A stretch of DNA of 64,000 nucleotides from Halichoerus grypus (Eukaryota; Chordata; Mammalia; Carnivora; Phocidae). A model generated the notes under the pieces. That model did no database searches, had not been told where the DNA came from, and saw nothing but the letters and a program-made list of their open reading frames with translations. Below are positions 11,900-23,180 of this stretch, piece by piece. The position numbers and the translations under genes are program-made. Numbering within the stretch: the stretch's first letter is position 1; every line of letters starts with the position of its first letter. The DNA is taken from contig NC_135717.1 in assembly GCF_964656455.1 (NCBI RefSeq), positions 143,110,308-143,174,307 of the forward strand. The letters are read 5' to 3'.

Positions 11900-11974
11900 C
11901 TGCCAGAAAAAGTTATAATGGACTACTACGAGAAGTATAAGCCTAGAATGAATGAGCTGGAAGCTTTTAATATG
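11900..11974 (+). CDS. METTL25: METTL25 coding exon (third from last)
   Basis: A 75-nt exon, 25 codons, flanked by a T-rich tract plus AG (11898-11899) and a GTAAAT donor (11975-11980). It encodes LPEKVIMDYYEKYKPRMNEL followed by EAFNM in phase 0. Joined to the next two exons it gives a C-terminus I recognise as methyltransferase-like protein 25, a putative SAM-dependent methyltransferase whose catalytic domain lies upstream and is not in this window. This part forms a conserved helical tail shared with the paralogue METTL25B (RRNAD1). Reading through the donor stays open to 12262, so the longer frame there is exon plus intron, not a real long exon. Earlier exons were not found between 1 and 11899. 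Identification rests on remembered protein similarity; splice sites and frame are seen directly. Confidence 0.87.
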
Positions 11975-12538
11975 GTAAATCTCAGAATTAAACCTATTAA
12001 ATTGGATATGTTGCTAGACTTAAATAGGGTTCTATTAACTTTTATTATGGGACCAACCAATCTATGTTGTTTTTCTCTTACTGCAGAAAAACCCTTTTGG
12101 ATCATTTCCTATTTCAGAACTATATTAGGTGTCAGTAATGTAATAAAGAAAACACATGGTAGATTTCTCTTAAAGTGTATCATAAATGCACAGAAAGAAA
12201 TTTCAGAGTTCTTTGAACACATATTGGTCTCAATGCAGTTATTTCACAAGCATTCCTTTTAATGAATTTTACTCTTAGTACCTTTGAAAGCTCTCTATCA
12301 CATATGTATGACTGCCTTTGGATTCTACCTCAAAGTCATTCAAAGGACATTCTTTTCCTGTTATCATTAAAGAAAAACTTTTGATCTCTGCAGTATTCAT
12401 TTTCTGAAGATGTACAATTGGTACTGAAGATTTGGCCTTACATAAATTTCTGTAGATACATTTTCTTAAACATAAGTGTTAAGCTAGTCTTTTTTTTTTT
12501 TTTTTAAAGTTCTACCATCCTATCATTCTTTCTTTTAG
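11975..12538 (+). other. METTL25: METTL25 intron between the 75-nt and 72-nt exons
   Basis: Begins GTAAAT. Ends with a long T-tract (about 12489-12505) and 'ctttcttttag' at 12528-12538. No repeat was recognised inside. The first 288 bases remain open in the upstream exon's frame. Confidence 0.8.
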
Positions 12539-12610
12539 TTGAAAGTTGTTCTGGCTCCTTGTATAGAGACATTGATTCTTCTAGATCGACTTTGCTACCT
12601 GAAAGAACAG
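12539..12610 (+). CDS. METTL25: METTL25 coding exon (second from last)
   Basis: A 72-nt exon, 24 codons, between 'tcttttag' (12531-12538) and a GTAAAT donor (12611). It encodes LKVVLAPCIETLILLDRLCY followed by LKEQ. The LAPCIETLILLDRL core is the most recognisable part and resembles the matching segment of METTL25B. The segment is a leucine-rich amphipathic helix pair. Both ends are in phase 0, so skipping this exon would remove 24 residues without a frameshift. It is too short to show as a long open frame and was found by following the splice sites between its neighbours. Confidence 0.89.
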
Positions 12611-14165
12611 GTAAATCATGATATTTTAAAATACATAATATCTTCATTAAATCCAGTAAATGGATCCACTTATATCTAGGATAACTTTCTTTTACATAAA
12701 ACTAGTCAGATAATTTTTCTCATTATATTTTCCAAGTTTAAATATTCATTCTATCTCTTTTTAAACATAAACATATGTACAACAGATGTTTTCAGCAAGG
12801 TGCTATAATAAAAGTTTATATTCTTTAATTGTATGGTAATTACTATACAGTAGGCAGTAAACACAAGCATCGTATATGACATATTATATAGCCAAAATTA
12901 ATAAAGACCAGATATAAAAGATAGTATGTATATTTTCATTTTATAAGAATTTACCTTTTAAATCACTTTGGGATTTTGGACATATGCAGTCTGCAGTATA
13001 AAAACTTCTTTCTGATCAGTGCAAATTACTTTTGTTCTTTTCATAGTCATGTTTGTTTTACCTATGTTGAATGCCCCCAAAAATTGTTTTCTTGGTTATC
13101 TTTAGGGAAAATGTTTTTTTGCAGATTCTACTCTGAGCTGTGATCAAAATAGTTATGTGAACTATTTAAATTAAACCCATACATGGATTCAGCCTTAAGT
13201 TTCCATCATAAGTGCTTTATTTTAAGAATTTTGTTTTATCATAGTGGGTAGTTTTAGTTCTTCTTTTCAACAGGCTATTTGGAACAAATGGATTTTAATA
13301 AATGTTTGCTTTTGTTCTAATTTGTACTTTTATGGAAAAAGGCAATTTTTAAATATTTGGATTTGTGTACTTTCTTAAGCTACCAACTAACTCAGAATCA
13401 CTGGAAATCTTAGGTTTCCAAATTTATAGGTGACAGAATTAAGCCTGTTTTACTAGGTACTCACTATTTCCCTTTTCAAAACAATTTCCATTGACCTAAA
13501 TAAAATAAGTAAATGCTAAAAAAATAAATAAATAAAATAAGTAAATAGTATGCATGAAGATTAATAGATTGGTTATGAAGTGATAGAAATCATATTAATT
13601 TGTTAATACTTTAAATATTGTTTAAATAATATTTTAAATAGTATAAATAATATTATAAGAGTAACATTTACATTAGAGAATTTTAAATGAATATAAAAAA
13701 ATAAAAACAATAATTCCATCTATCAGCATTAATTTAAATTTTTGGTATGTTTTTCAGTGCCTTTCTCTAATATATATATGCCACACATATATGTATGAGC
13801 ATATTATGCCTACTTTAATTAAAATTGGAATCAAATTATAAGTACAGTTTTGCATATAATTTGTTTCATTCTATTTAGAATTTTCCCATCTCATTAAATA
13901 TACTACAGAAGCTGAATAATGTTTCATTGTATAATAATTTGTTTCAGTAATACCCAATTGTTTTTGACCACTTCGTTTTTCACAATTGCAACAAAGAGTA
14001 ACCTTGTAGTTCACTATCTATGTACATCTGTATTTCCCACAGCATAATTTTCTTTTACATAGTTTGTTTTTATGTTGTTTTTATATTACAGTATATAGTT
14101 TGATTCATCTTTCATTCTTATCTTCAACAAATTGCTATGTGTTTAAATCACTTATCAATTTGCAG
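12611..14165 (+). other. METTL25: METTL25 last intron
   Basis: AT-rich intron ending 'cttatcaatttgcag' (14151-14165). It contains a direct repeat around A-rich DNA at 13497-13546, and at about 13735-14050 an old dispersed repeat ('ataatgtttcattgtataat', 'tttttgaccacttcg') whose family I cannot name. Confidence 0.8.
13497..13546 (+). repeat. 18-bp direct repeat flanking a 14-nt A-rich insert
   Basis: 'taaataaaataagtaaat' occurs exactly at 13497-13514 and 13529-13546. Between them lies 'gctaaaaaaataaa'. The low complexity makes slippage a serious alternative to retro-insertion. Confidence 0.7.
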
Positions 14166-14258
14166 GAAGATATTGCATGGGCTACACTTGTGAAGTTGTT
14201 TGATCCTGTGAAATCTCCCAGATGTTACGCTATTATTGCCCTGAAGAAGCAGCAATGA
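14166..14258 (+). CDS. METTL25: METTL25 terminal coding exon
   Basis: After the acceptor 'tttgcag' the exon encodes 30 residues, EDIAWATLVKLFDPVKSPRC then YAIIALKKQQ, and ends with TGA at 14256-14258. The VKLFDPVKSPRCYA.IALKK ending is the signature that led me to METTL25. The VALVATK-like strand near the end is a typical last strand of this methyltransferase-like family. No disabling change is seen in any of the three exons, their junctions are all phase 0, and all splice sites are canonical, so the gene looks functional here. The open frame starting at 14064 adds intron sequence upstream and is not the true exon start. Confidence 0.9.
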   Translation, partial: EDIAWATLVKLFDPVKSPRCYAIIALKKQQ

Positions 14259-14410
14259 TTTCAGTTGAAGCAAGGTATTAGATGTATCTGTTTATGGAAC
14301 GGATTGCTAATTTTCCTCTTCTAAACATGTGTGTTGTATTATGTAAATATTTGAAAAACATTGCTCTATATTTTAAATAAACAATAAAATACTAGCTAAC
14401 AACAGAATAC
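14259..14410 (+). other. METTL25: METTL25 3' UTR (short form)
   Basis: Follows the TGA stop. It is AT-rich and ends after two close poly(A) signals near 14380. A further AATAAA at 14454-14459 could extend it slightly. The true cleavage site cannot be seen. Confidence 0.65.
14376..14388 (+). terminator. METTL25: Tandem AATAAA poly(A) signals
   Basis: AATAAA at 14376-14381 and again at 14383-14388, about 120 bases after the stop codon. Confidence 0.65.
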
Positions 14411-15955
14411 CATAATCCATTTTTCCGTTGTCAAAGCATACATTAATAAAATAAGAACTCATGAAAATATTAAAAAAGGATTGACCTACGTTCCTGAGTT
14501 AGTGTATCAATAGGACATTGTAATCTGACATTTGTTTTCTGTTCTATATTTGAGACCCTTGATATTTGCTACATACCACATTTTGACTTTTACTGACTTA
14601 GAAACTTTTATTAACAGAGGGATGGTAGAGGTGTATATATAGTAAAATTAGTTGGTACAGAAGATCATTTGCATTTTCCTCCAGATTTTGGAAGGATTTT
14701 CCATGTTATCCAGAGGGGAAAATCCACATTCAAAGGAAAGAAACACCCAGGAACCAGGCAGACATAAAAAGTGCTTAATATGTGTTTTAATCTAAGTTAC
14801 ATGAGGAAATATTCTGTGCCCTTAAAGGAATTTACATCTTGTGAGATAATGACTTTCAGGATTCTTGAAGCTATTTATCTTACTAAAATAAAGGGATGGG
14901 TTGCACTTAATGGAATTACGTTGTGCTCTGTAGAAAGCCAATCAGAGAAAAGCAGGAGTAAAGAAAAGAAGGCCAGCACTGTGCCCGGTGTGGTGCAGCT
15001 TCTTTTCATCTGCAGAAATCTTGAGGTTCTAATATACACAGAAGAGATGGACAGTTGGGGAAAAGCTTCCTTGATGCTCAGCAAAAGACTATGTAAAATT
15101 CTCCCAGCAGAAGAAGTAACTACTCTCGTAAATTTTAGAGTCTATCCACAGGTGGAAAGAATAACTTTTGCTTTGGGTTGTGATATTAAGTTTGCAGCCG
15201 TTTTATATGTGAATGATCAGGTACTTTGTGTAGCTAGTACAATACTGGGGAAATTAGCCATTTTTTAAGCTTATTATGGAAAATTTCAAATGTGTTCAGA
15301 ATTGAAGAGTCTAATGAATCCCCGGGTACTCATCACAAACTTCAGTAATTACCAACTTTTTACCAATCTTGTTTCATCTGTACACTTACGAGCATGCACA
15401 CACTATTTGCCACCCCACTCCCAGATACGTAAAATTTTGAACTTTTTCCCTGATGACTAAATATATAACATTATTTTCTCCTTATAATAAAGAAAAAAAA
15501 CTTCATATGTGTAAAGCTCTGTTTAGTATAGAGAAGTGAATTCCAACTGTTTCAATACCAAGGAAACTTTATAGTAACTTCCCTGTGTCTTAAAACATTG
15601 TCAGAAAGTACATTTACCAATTAATGCTTTCCATTTTTATTAGAGACATTTGTGTGACTCAAGCTAATCCACAAGAGAGAACCTGTATGATCACACTGAG
15701 ATGATAATATTTCAGCAAATAAAGCAAAGAAATATCCTATTTTGGTAGGGCTATAGCTTTATAAGTATCAATCCCCATTTCAATGTTTGTAGACTCTTCG
15801 TCTCATAAAAACTGCTCTTGGAGAACTCAATTCAGTTTACAGTTGAGCTAAGGAGTGTGGGGTATTGGCAGAAGCATAAGTTATGACAATTACATTCTAA
15901 CTGGGCAAAAGCAAGACTCTTAATATCTGAGAGCCTCATTTGTAAAGTGGGGTTT
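14411..15955. other. Downstream flank of METTL25, no confirmed gene
   Basis: Contains a 165-codon open frame on the + strand at 14771-15268, unusually long for this AT-rich DNA. Its translation has no domain I recognise and no splice or start context that argues for it. Otherwise no repeat family was recognised. Confidence 0.4.
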
Positions 15956-15959
15956 CATT

Positions 15960-16130
15960 TAATTTTCATTTTAGAAACATTTATTGAATGATTGTCATGT
16001 GTCAGGTTATGCTAGGCGCTGACAGCATGGAGACAAACAGGGTATGTCCCTGTTCTGAAAGAGCTCACAGTGTAGTGGGGAAGACAACAAAAGTGCTGTA
16101 ATCAGTACTGTAATTATTGTATGGGGCTGA
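15960..16130. repeat. Ancient mammalian dispersed repeat fragment
   Basis: 'aacatttattgaatgattg', 'ttatgctaggcgctgaca' and 'gagctcacagtgtagtggg' form a widely dispersed mammalian pattern (L2/MIR age). Exact family unresolved. Confidence 0.5.
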
Positions 16131-16164
16131 GAGGGTCAGAACATAGGATCCTTTGTAGTATCTT

Positions 16165-16365
16165 CAAATAGGTAGACTTCGGGGGTAGATAGACTCAGTA
16201 ATATTAGTAGCATAGCTTAGATTCACATGAGTTAAATTGTTGTGTGTCCTTGTGTAAGTCACTTTAGTATTCAGTATGCCTCAATTTCTCATCTGTAAAA
16301 AGAACATAAGAACAGAATTTACTTACAAGGTTGTTATGAGGATTAAAGGAATAAATATGTTATTG
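16165..16365 (+). repeat. MIR SINE relic (+)
   Basis: Follows the MIR order: 'gagttaaattgttgtgtg', 'gtcactttagtattcag', 'tgcctcaatttctcatctg', 'aaggttgttatgaggatta'. Confidence 0.7.
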
Positions 16366-16929
16366 AACTCCCCCAAAATATCTCCAGGCAATCTGTTAAT
16401 AAAGCAAAACTAAGTTTATTAGAAGTCTCTGTAGTAATAGAGAATTCTGCCTCGACAGTCTCTGAAGGTGAAGTCAGGAGAGGATATTTATAGGATTGTG
16501 AAGTCTGGGCTCAAGTGGTTTAAAAAGGTGGCTCTTTTCAGGTGGGGACCAGATTGCAATTTGGAAAAGTTCATGACAATAGTTTTATGATTAGTGTCTA
16601 TAGCAAGGGAAGGGTCTTGAAGCAAGTCTTGATAAGTAAACTGTTACTTGATAAGTGAGCTCTTTGCTAAGGTGAGCAGATTGTCTGAGATAAATTAACA
16701 TACGAGTTTCCTGAAACAATGAAGTTATTTATTGGTTTACAGTCTTATCTTTCCTGGGCAGTTTTTCTTTAACAAACAAATAAATCATGTTGACACAGGT
16801 GGTCTCAGTTCTTAGACCCCATAGCTCTGTCATATTAATGCAGATGGTTACAGTTCTCAATGTAAAGCAATTAATTCTTGGCACACAATACATATATAAA
16901 GCAAATAGTATAGGATAGTAGACTTACAT

Positions 16930-18095
16930 CCAGATATGTCAGTAATTCCATTAAATATAAATTGAATGCTTCAATTATAAAACAAAGATTGACTTACTGG
17001 AAAAATAGAGCCCAATAACATGTTAGTTAGAAGAAACACAACTAAAACAAGGGTACAAAAAGTTCAAAATTAATAGAAAAGAAAAGGCATATTTGCAAAT
17101 ATTCATCAAAAGGAAAATGTATGAATATCAAAGTAGATATTAGTTAATATCAGGCAAAAAATATTCTTGAAGATAAAGAGAAACCCTTCATAATGAAAAA
17201 GTTTCAGTTTGCCAGGAAAATATAATAATTATAAGTTGGTATTTAGTTAATAACATAATCTCAATATATAAAACAAAAATTAGCTATAAAAGAAATCTAC
17301 AATCATGCTGGGAATATTTTCATGCTCCCATCAGTCTTATGGGAAAAGCAAACAAAATCATAAAGATACAAGATTTGACCAATGAAAAAAATAAAATTGA
17401 CCTAATGGACAAATACAATAAACTGTCCCCAACCACTACATAATTTTTTCAAGTACATGTGGAATTTTTTTAAAAAATGACCGTGTGCTGGGCTTTGAGG
17501 TAAATTTTAATAAATTACAAAAAAATTGAAATTATAGTTTCTGACCCATAATGCATTTAAGTTAAAAAAATTGTTTTAAATCTAAGTAGAAAATTCCCAT
17601 ATACTTTAAACTTAAGAATTATACATGTAAACAACTTTTGAGCAAAGAAGAAATCAGAGTGGAAATCAGAAAATATTTTGAGTAATAATGAAAATAATTG
17701 AATTATAATGATAACACTGCACATCAAAACTTGTGGGATGAGCTAAACCATGACATAAGAAAACATTAGCTTTGAACACATATTAGAAAAGGAAGAGACT
17801 AAAAATCAAGAGACTAATAGTTAGTGAAAGAAATACACAGAGATGATTAACACCTTCAAAAGTTGGTTCTTAGATAACTAATAAAATTCACACAACTCTG
17901 GCAAGACTAATCATTAAAAAGATAAACATACAAATAATCAGTATCAGGAGTATAAAAGGGAACATGCCAATAAATTTGCCAATGCATTTATGACAATAAA
18001 TGTATGAAATGGAAAAATTTTTCAAAGAAACACAGTATGCCGAAACAGCCTCAAGAAGGAAAATAAAATATGAATATTCATACAACTATTAAATT
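16930..18095 (+). mobile_element. Old L1-type ORF2 fragment (+), strongly decayed
   Basis: Phrases such as 'gagcccaataacatgttag', 'aaaggaaaatgtatg', 'aacccttcataatgaaaaag', 'tgtgctgggctttgagg' and 'ggcaagactaatcattaaaa' match the endonuclease to early RT part of an old L1. No frame survives. HAL1 or an L1M subfamily are alternatives. Confidence 0.6.
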
Positions 18096-19300
18096 GAATC
18101 TGCAATTAATCTTTTATTAATTTCCTACATCTCAGTAAAAGTACTTTGTAGATGTGGCACAAAATTCAATCAACCACTGTCTGTTTGCAATAGTATGACT
18201 AAGAGTATTCTAGACACTATAGCTTGGGGAGAAAGATTCATAGAATCTCTTTAGTAGTTTATAATCTGTCCATTGAAACAGATATAAGAGGCATATGGAA
18301 GAGATAAGATTTAGATAATGACATTTGGGAAGAAAAAAAAAAAGTGTGTACATAAATACACAGTCCTTTACTGTGAACTACCTTTGTCCTAGACTGTTCA
18401 CTTCTGTTCCATTCTCCTCTTTAATTATAGGTTCCTTTAGGGTGTTTTTAAATATGGTTAGTAGAATGGCTTATTCTCAGGAAGGAGGACTGTTTAAGAA
18501 ATAATCTACTATATGAAATATGTGCTCTGCTAACCTGTGACCAAAGGAACTGAAAGTCTCCAAACCTCCCCAGATGGTTTGTACTTGGCCAGTGATGCTA
18601 CTGGCTGCATGTATGGGGATTTATTAGTTGATGTATTTATCTCAATGGATTGCCTCATTAAGTTTGCAGATGTTCTGTCAATGGAAGACCTTTAAAAAAA
18701 ATTATACTGTTTTTATTAGAGTTTTCCAATGCACAATCCAGAATAAGAGAGTTAACACATTTCAGCACAGAACAAAGTAGCATGTATTTAAATCTCATGG
18801 GAGGAAAAGCCTTTAACTTGTACTTAGACAGTTAAGACTGAACATGTTGAATTTGAGAAAAAAAGGTAAAGTATACAAATTCCAACCTAAAAGTCACCAT
18901 TTGGTCAACATGGGATTCGGTGTGCATCAGCTAATCATGTTGAACTAAGTGCACATATATTCTGAGTTAGCTCCCCTCTCAGGAAAGAATCCAGTGTTCT
19001 AATACTGCTACAGCTCTTTAAGCAAAAGGTGCAATGATGGTTTTCCATCAAGCAAAGTGTACTCAAATAATGTGTTTCAGGGGAAAGATAAAACAATTCC
19101 AGATACCATTTGATTATAACAACAGACATCTCTGCTGTTCTGGTGACTTCAGAATATTTCTAATTTTAATAGACAGTATGGCTGCAGGTAAACCTCTATG
19201 AATAAACGCATAAGAAGAGACTTTAAATCATGAAAAAATTAAGTGCTCTATTTCTACTTAAACTAACTTAAAAGGACAGAACTAAAAGTTGAAGGCAAAG
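18096..19300. other. Intergenic sequence with no recognised element
   Basis: No gene or repeat family recognised; short open frames only. Confidence 0.4.
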
Positions 19301-19312
19301 AGGTTTACTTTT

Positions 19313-19520
19313 GGGGCACCTGGGTGGCTCAGCTGGTTAAGCGACTGCCTTCAGCTCAGGTCATGATCCTGGAGTCCCAGGATTGAGTCCCGCATCAGGC
19401 TCCCTGCTCAGCAGGGAGTCTGCTTCTCCCTCTGATCCTCCTCCCTCTCATGTTCTCTGTCTCTCATTCTTTCTCTCTCAAATAAATAAATAAAAAATCT
19501 TTCAAAAAAAAAAAAAAAAA
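19313..19520 (+). mobile_element. Carnivore SINE (+) with A18 tail
   Basis: 'ggggcacctgggtggctcag', 'ggtcatgatcctggag', CT-rich region, then a pure A-run at the end. Duplication 'aggtttactttt' (19301-19312) and 'aagtttactttt' (19521-19532). The uninterrupted A tail suggests a relatively young insertion. Confidence 0.95.
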
Positions 19521-19836
19521 AAGTTTACTTTTAACATATAGTGGAATGCGGAATATCTTTCTATGTATACAGTCCCTTTAAAGGGTCCAAAACTGTATTC
19601 ACATTACCAGTTTATGCTAGGTTCGAGAAGCCATCCCTGAAGTACAGGTTATACTGTACTGAAGAAAGATATTTAGACGTTTTGAGGGTCAACATTTAGA
19701 GTGTAGATACTGAAAGCTACTGCAAGGTATATTATTTTCTTGGTTAACTTTTCTCTCATTGATAGCAAATACTGTTGTTTATCTTGAAAATAAACAAATT
19801 TGAAATTCTTTAAAAATATGCTTCATACTTCAGATC

Positions 19837-21145
19837 TCTAGCACAGTTTTATTTACTTATTTATTTATTTTTTATTGTATGATTCCATTTATTCCATGAT
19901 TTATTGCGTATAACACCCAGTGCTCCGTTCAATACCTGCCCTCCTTAATACCCATCACCGTGCTAACCCATTCCCCCACCCCCCTCCCCTCTAAAACCTC
20001 AGTTTGTTTCTCAGAGTCCATAGTCTCTCATGGTTCATCTCCCTCTCTGATTTCCCCCCCTTCATTTTTCCCTTCCTGCTATCTTGTTTCAGAGGTACAG
20101 GGCTGTGATTCATCAGTCTTACACAATTCACAGCACTCACCATAGCACATACCCTCCCCAATGTCCATCACCCAGCCACCCCATCCCTCCCACCCCCCAC
20201 CACTCCAACAACCCTTAGTTTGTTTCCTGAGGTTAAGGATTCCTCATATCAATGAGATCATATGATACTTGTCTTTCTCTGACTTATTTCGCTTAGCATA
20301 ATACCCTCTAGTTCCATTCACGTTGTTGCAAATGACAATATTTCATTTTTTTGATGGCTGCATAATATTCCATTATGTATATATACCACATCTTTATCCA
20401 TTCATCTGTTGATGAACATCTTGGCTCTTTCCATAGTTTGGCTGTTGTGGACATTGCTGCTATAAACATCGGGGTGCACGTACCCCTTTGGATCACTACA
20501 TTTGTATCTTTGGGGTAAATACCCAGTAGTGCAATTGCTGGGTCATAGGGTAGCTCTATTTTCAACTTTTTGAGGAATCTCCATACTGTTTTCCAGAGTG
20601 GCTGCACCAGCTTGCATTCCCACCAACAGTGTAGGAGGGTTCCCCTCTCTCTGCATCCTCGCCAACATCTGTCATTTCCAGACTTGTTAATTTTAGCCAT
20701 TCTGATTGGTGTGAGGTGGTATCTCACTGAGGTTTTGATTTGTATTTCCCTGATGCCGAGTGACGTTGAGCACTTTTTCATGTGTCTGGATGTCGTCTTT
20801 GGACAAATGTCTGTTCGTGTCTTTTGTCCATTTCTTGATTGGATTATTTGTTCTTCGGGTGTTGAGTTTGATAAGTTCTTTTTTTTTTTTTTTTAAGATT
20901 TTATTTATTTATTTGACAGAGAGCACAAGTAGGCAGAGTGGCAGGCAGAGGGAGAGGGAGAAGCAGGCTCTCCACTGAGCAGGGAGCCGGATGTGGGGCT
21001 CTATCCCAGGACCCCAGGATCATGACCTGAGCCGAAGGCAGCCGCTTAACCAACTGAGCCACCCAGGCGCCCCGAGTTTGTTAAGTTCTATATAAATTTT
21101 GGATACTAGCCCTTTATCTGATATGTCATTTCTAGCACAGTTTTA
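19837..21145 (-). mobile_element. 5'-truncated carnivore L1 (minus) with 15-bp TSD
   Basis: The element runs 19852-21130 and is bounded by the exact duplication 'tctagcacagtttta' at 19837-19851 and 21131-21145. On the minus strand it encodes the C-terminus of L1 ORF2. An open frame at 20781-20308 starts [20 protein letters not shown], contains the [17 protein letters not shown] cysteine-rich motif and [20 protein letters not shown], and breaks near the YYAAIKK end. The 3' UTR follows at about 19852-20280. A SINE (20880-21073) sits inside. It lacks RT and endonuclease, so it is dead. Confidence 0.95.
20880..21073 (-). mobile_element. Carnivore SINE (minus) nested in L1
   Basis: Starts with a T-run, then 'aagattttatttatttattt' ... 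'catgacctgagccgaagg' ... 'gagccacccaggcgcccc'. Duplication 'gagtttgataagttct' (20864-20879) and 'gagtttgttaagttct' (21074-21089), 15/16, cut from L1 sequence. Confidence 0.96.
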
Positions 21146-22271
21146 ATATCAATTTTTGTTAATGAGATTATTGGTAGTGTGTTTTCATTCTAATAAATTG
21201 GTTGCAGATGCTTGGAAAGGATTTCTTTAAAATTACTGCTGTTAATAGCATAATTCCTAACTTTAAGATTAATGAAACCATAGTAAATTCGACCAAGATC
21301 TCCTTAGCATTCTTTTATGAAAATTAAAACTAAATCTCATGGAGTTTTGTTAAGTAAATAAAGCAATGTTACAGAGCCTCTGAAGGTCATAGGTCATAGT
21401 AGCCTCGTGGAGTGACATCATACACACATTTATGTCCTGATTTTTAGATTCCAACCTCTCTGTTGTAGAGAGATACAAATGCGTAAGGAGGATAGGATAG
21501 CTGTTTGTTGGCCAGATGAGAAGTGCCATCTTGGAAAGATAGGAAACAGAAGACCAAATTTCTGTAACTTTTCAAAGAACAGAGTATATGTGTTTCTCAT
21601 CAAGTAAGACATTAGAAAGTCCAACAAAATTTCATTGAACATCTGTGAACTGACTGCTCGTTGCCTTCACACTTACTGCAATCTTTAGAACAACAAAGTA
21701 ATTTAATAACATGCATTAGGGATATAGATCCTTAATAATCATAACAGTAGTATACACCCAAGGAGCAAGCAGTAACACTTCAGAATGGTTCACCCATTCC
21801 TCATTCACTCTAGGAATTTAATTATTATCCTGAAAGCATAGTGATTTGAATGCCCAGTATCTGCTTAAAGCCCACCCTTTTGTTTTTTTCCTTTTGTCTA
21901 CCTTTGTGGTCTCCAAATTTTTGTGAGCCAGAGAATTAAGGTCTAGTACTATATTGAAAACTATACAAATAAAGCAAATTAAAAAAATGTAGATATGTTT
22001 TCCATAAAGATGTGTTCTCACAGGAAATACATTTAAGAGCTATTTCAGCTCACTGTTCGCAGGTTTAAAAAAAATGATTCAATAATAAGAATCCCATTGA
22101 CATTCGAAATAATGTATTCATTTTTACTGCTTTGGGTACTATATCTCATACTTAGTTTTTATTGTCTCATAAGTATATGATAAGGTATAATCAGAACTTT
22201 GTAATTTAAAATTAAAAATTGCATCGTGAGGACACTTTTGAAAGAACAGAACACTAGTATAGTGGTTAATT
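21146..22271. other. Intergenic sequence with no recognised element
   Basis: AT-rich, only short open frames, nothing identified. Confidence 0.4.
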
Positions 22272-22287
22272 ATAAGTTAAGAAGATC

Positions 22288-22474
22288 TACGATGCCTGGG
22301 TGGCTCAATTGGTTAAGCGTCTGCCTTCAGCTCAGGTCATGATCCTAAGGTCCTGGGATTGAATCCCACATCAGGCTCCTTGCTCAGCAGGGAGTCTGCT
22401 TCTCCTTCTGCCTGACTCTCTCTCTCTCTGTCTCTCTGTCTCTGACAAATAAATGAATAAAATCTTTTAAAAAA
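22288..22474 (+). mobile_element. Carnivore SINE (+)
   Basis: 'gatgcctgggtggctcaatt', 'ggtcatgatcctaaggtcc', CT/GT-rich segment, 'aaataaatgaataaaatc' tail. Duplication around 22272-22287 'ataagttaagaagatc' and 22475-22490 'ataagttaggaagatc' (15/16). Confidence 0.95.
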
Positions 22475-23004
22475 ATAAGTTAGGAAGATCAATGAAAACC
22501 AAGAAGTTTCCTGCCCAAGACATTAATTTTAATTTTAATTAAATCTTAATGAATTACTAAAAACAAATCTAAAGACAATTGCTGATTATTAAATACCAAA
22601 TTCTTTGACATTTACATATCGTATGAAAAGAATCAGAGAAGGGATTTTATAAAGAGATCTGTTTATAAATGAAATTTCAAAATTCCAAAGCAAAATTTCA
22701 AAAGTAGCCATCCAAGCAGCTGTCCACACATCATAATGTTAAGGCAATAACATTCCCAAAAACTGGTGAGCACAGAGCAATGCATAAAGACTTCAACATA
22801 AGAGTTACAAGATGTATTTCTTAGTTACCAATACTGATCTTTCTGGACACTAGAGTGATAAATAAAAATTGGAGTCCACTCCATGACATACTTCCCTGTC
22901 CAAAGATTAGTTTCCAGTTATAGATAATATATGGGAAGCAAAGATTAAGCAGGATATTTCCTGCATCACTTATTTTTCTCAAGTAAACCGAGCTTAGAAC
23001 TTAT

Positions 23005-23180
23005 TACTCAAAAATGCAATCCATGAACCAACAGCATCAGCATCACCTGGGAGCTTGTTCAAATGCAGGACCTCAGTCCCCACCCCAAATCTACTCAATT
23101 AGAATGGGTATTTTAAGGGGATCCCCAAGTGTTTATCATTTGATAAGTCAGTCTTAAAATGGTTCCCCTGAGATAGTTTT
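23005..23180. mobile_element. MER5A-like hAT MITE relic
   Basis: 'caacagcatcagcatcacct', 'gggagcttgttcaaatg' and 'ccccaccccaaatctactc' form the MER5A-type pattern. Name from memory. Confidence 0.6.

Noticed and set aside
11894..12262. 122-codon open frame as a single long exon
   Set aside because: Its first 25 codons are the METTL25 exon; a canonical GTAAAT donor at 11975 and the matching downstream exons show that the rest is intron.
19313..19520. tRNA gene suggested by A- and B-box-like words
   Set aside because: The boxes belong to a tRNA-derived SINE with CT-rich region, A tail and TSD; there is no complete cloverleaf. The same applies to the other SINE copies.
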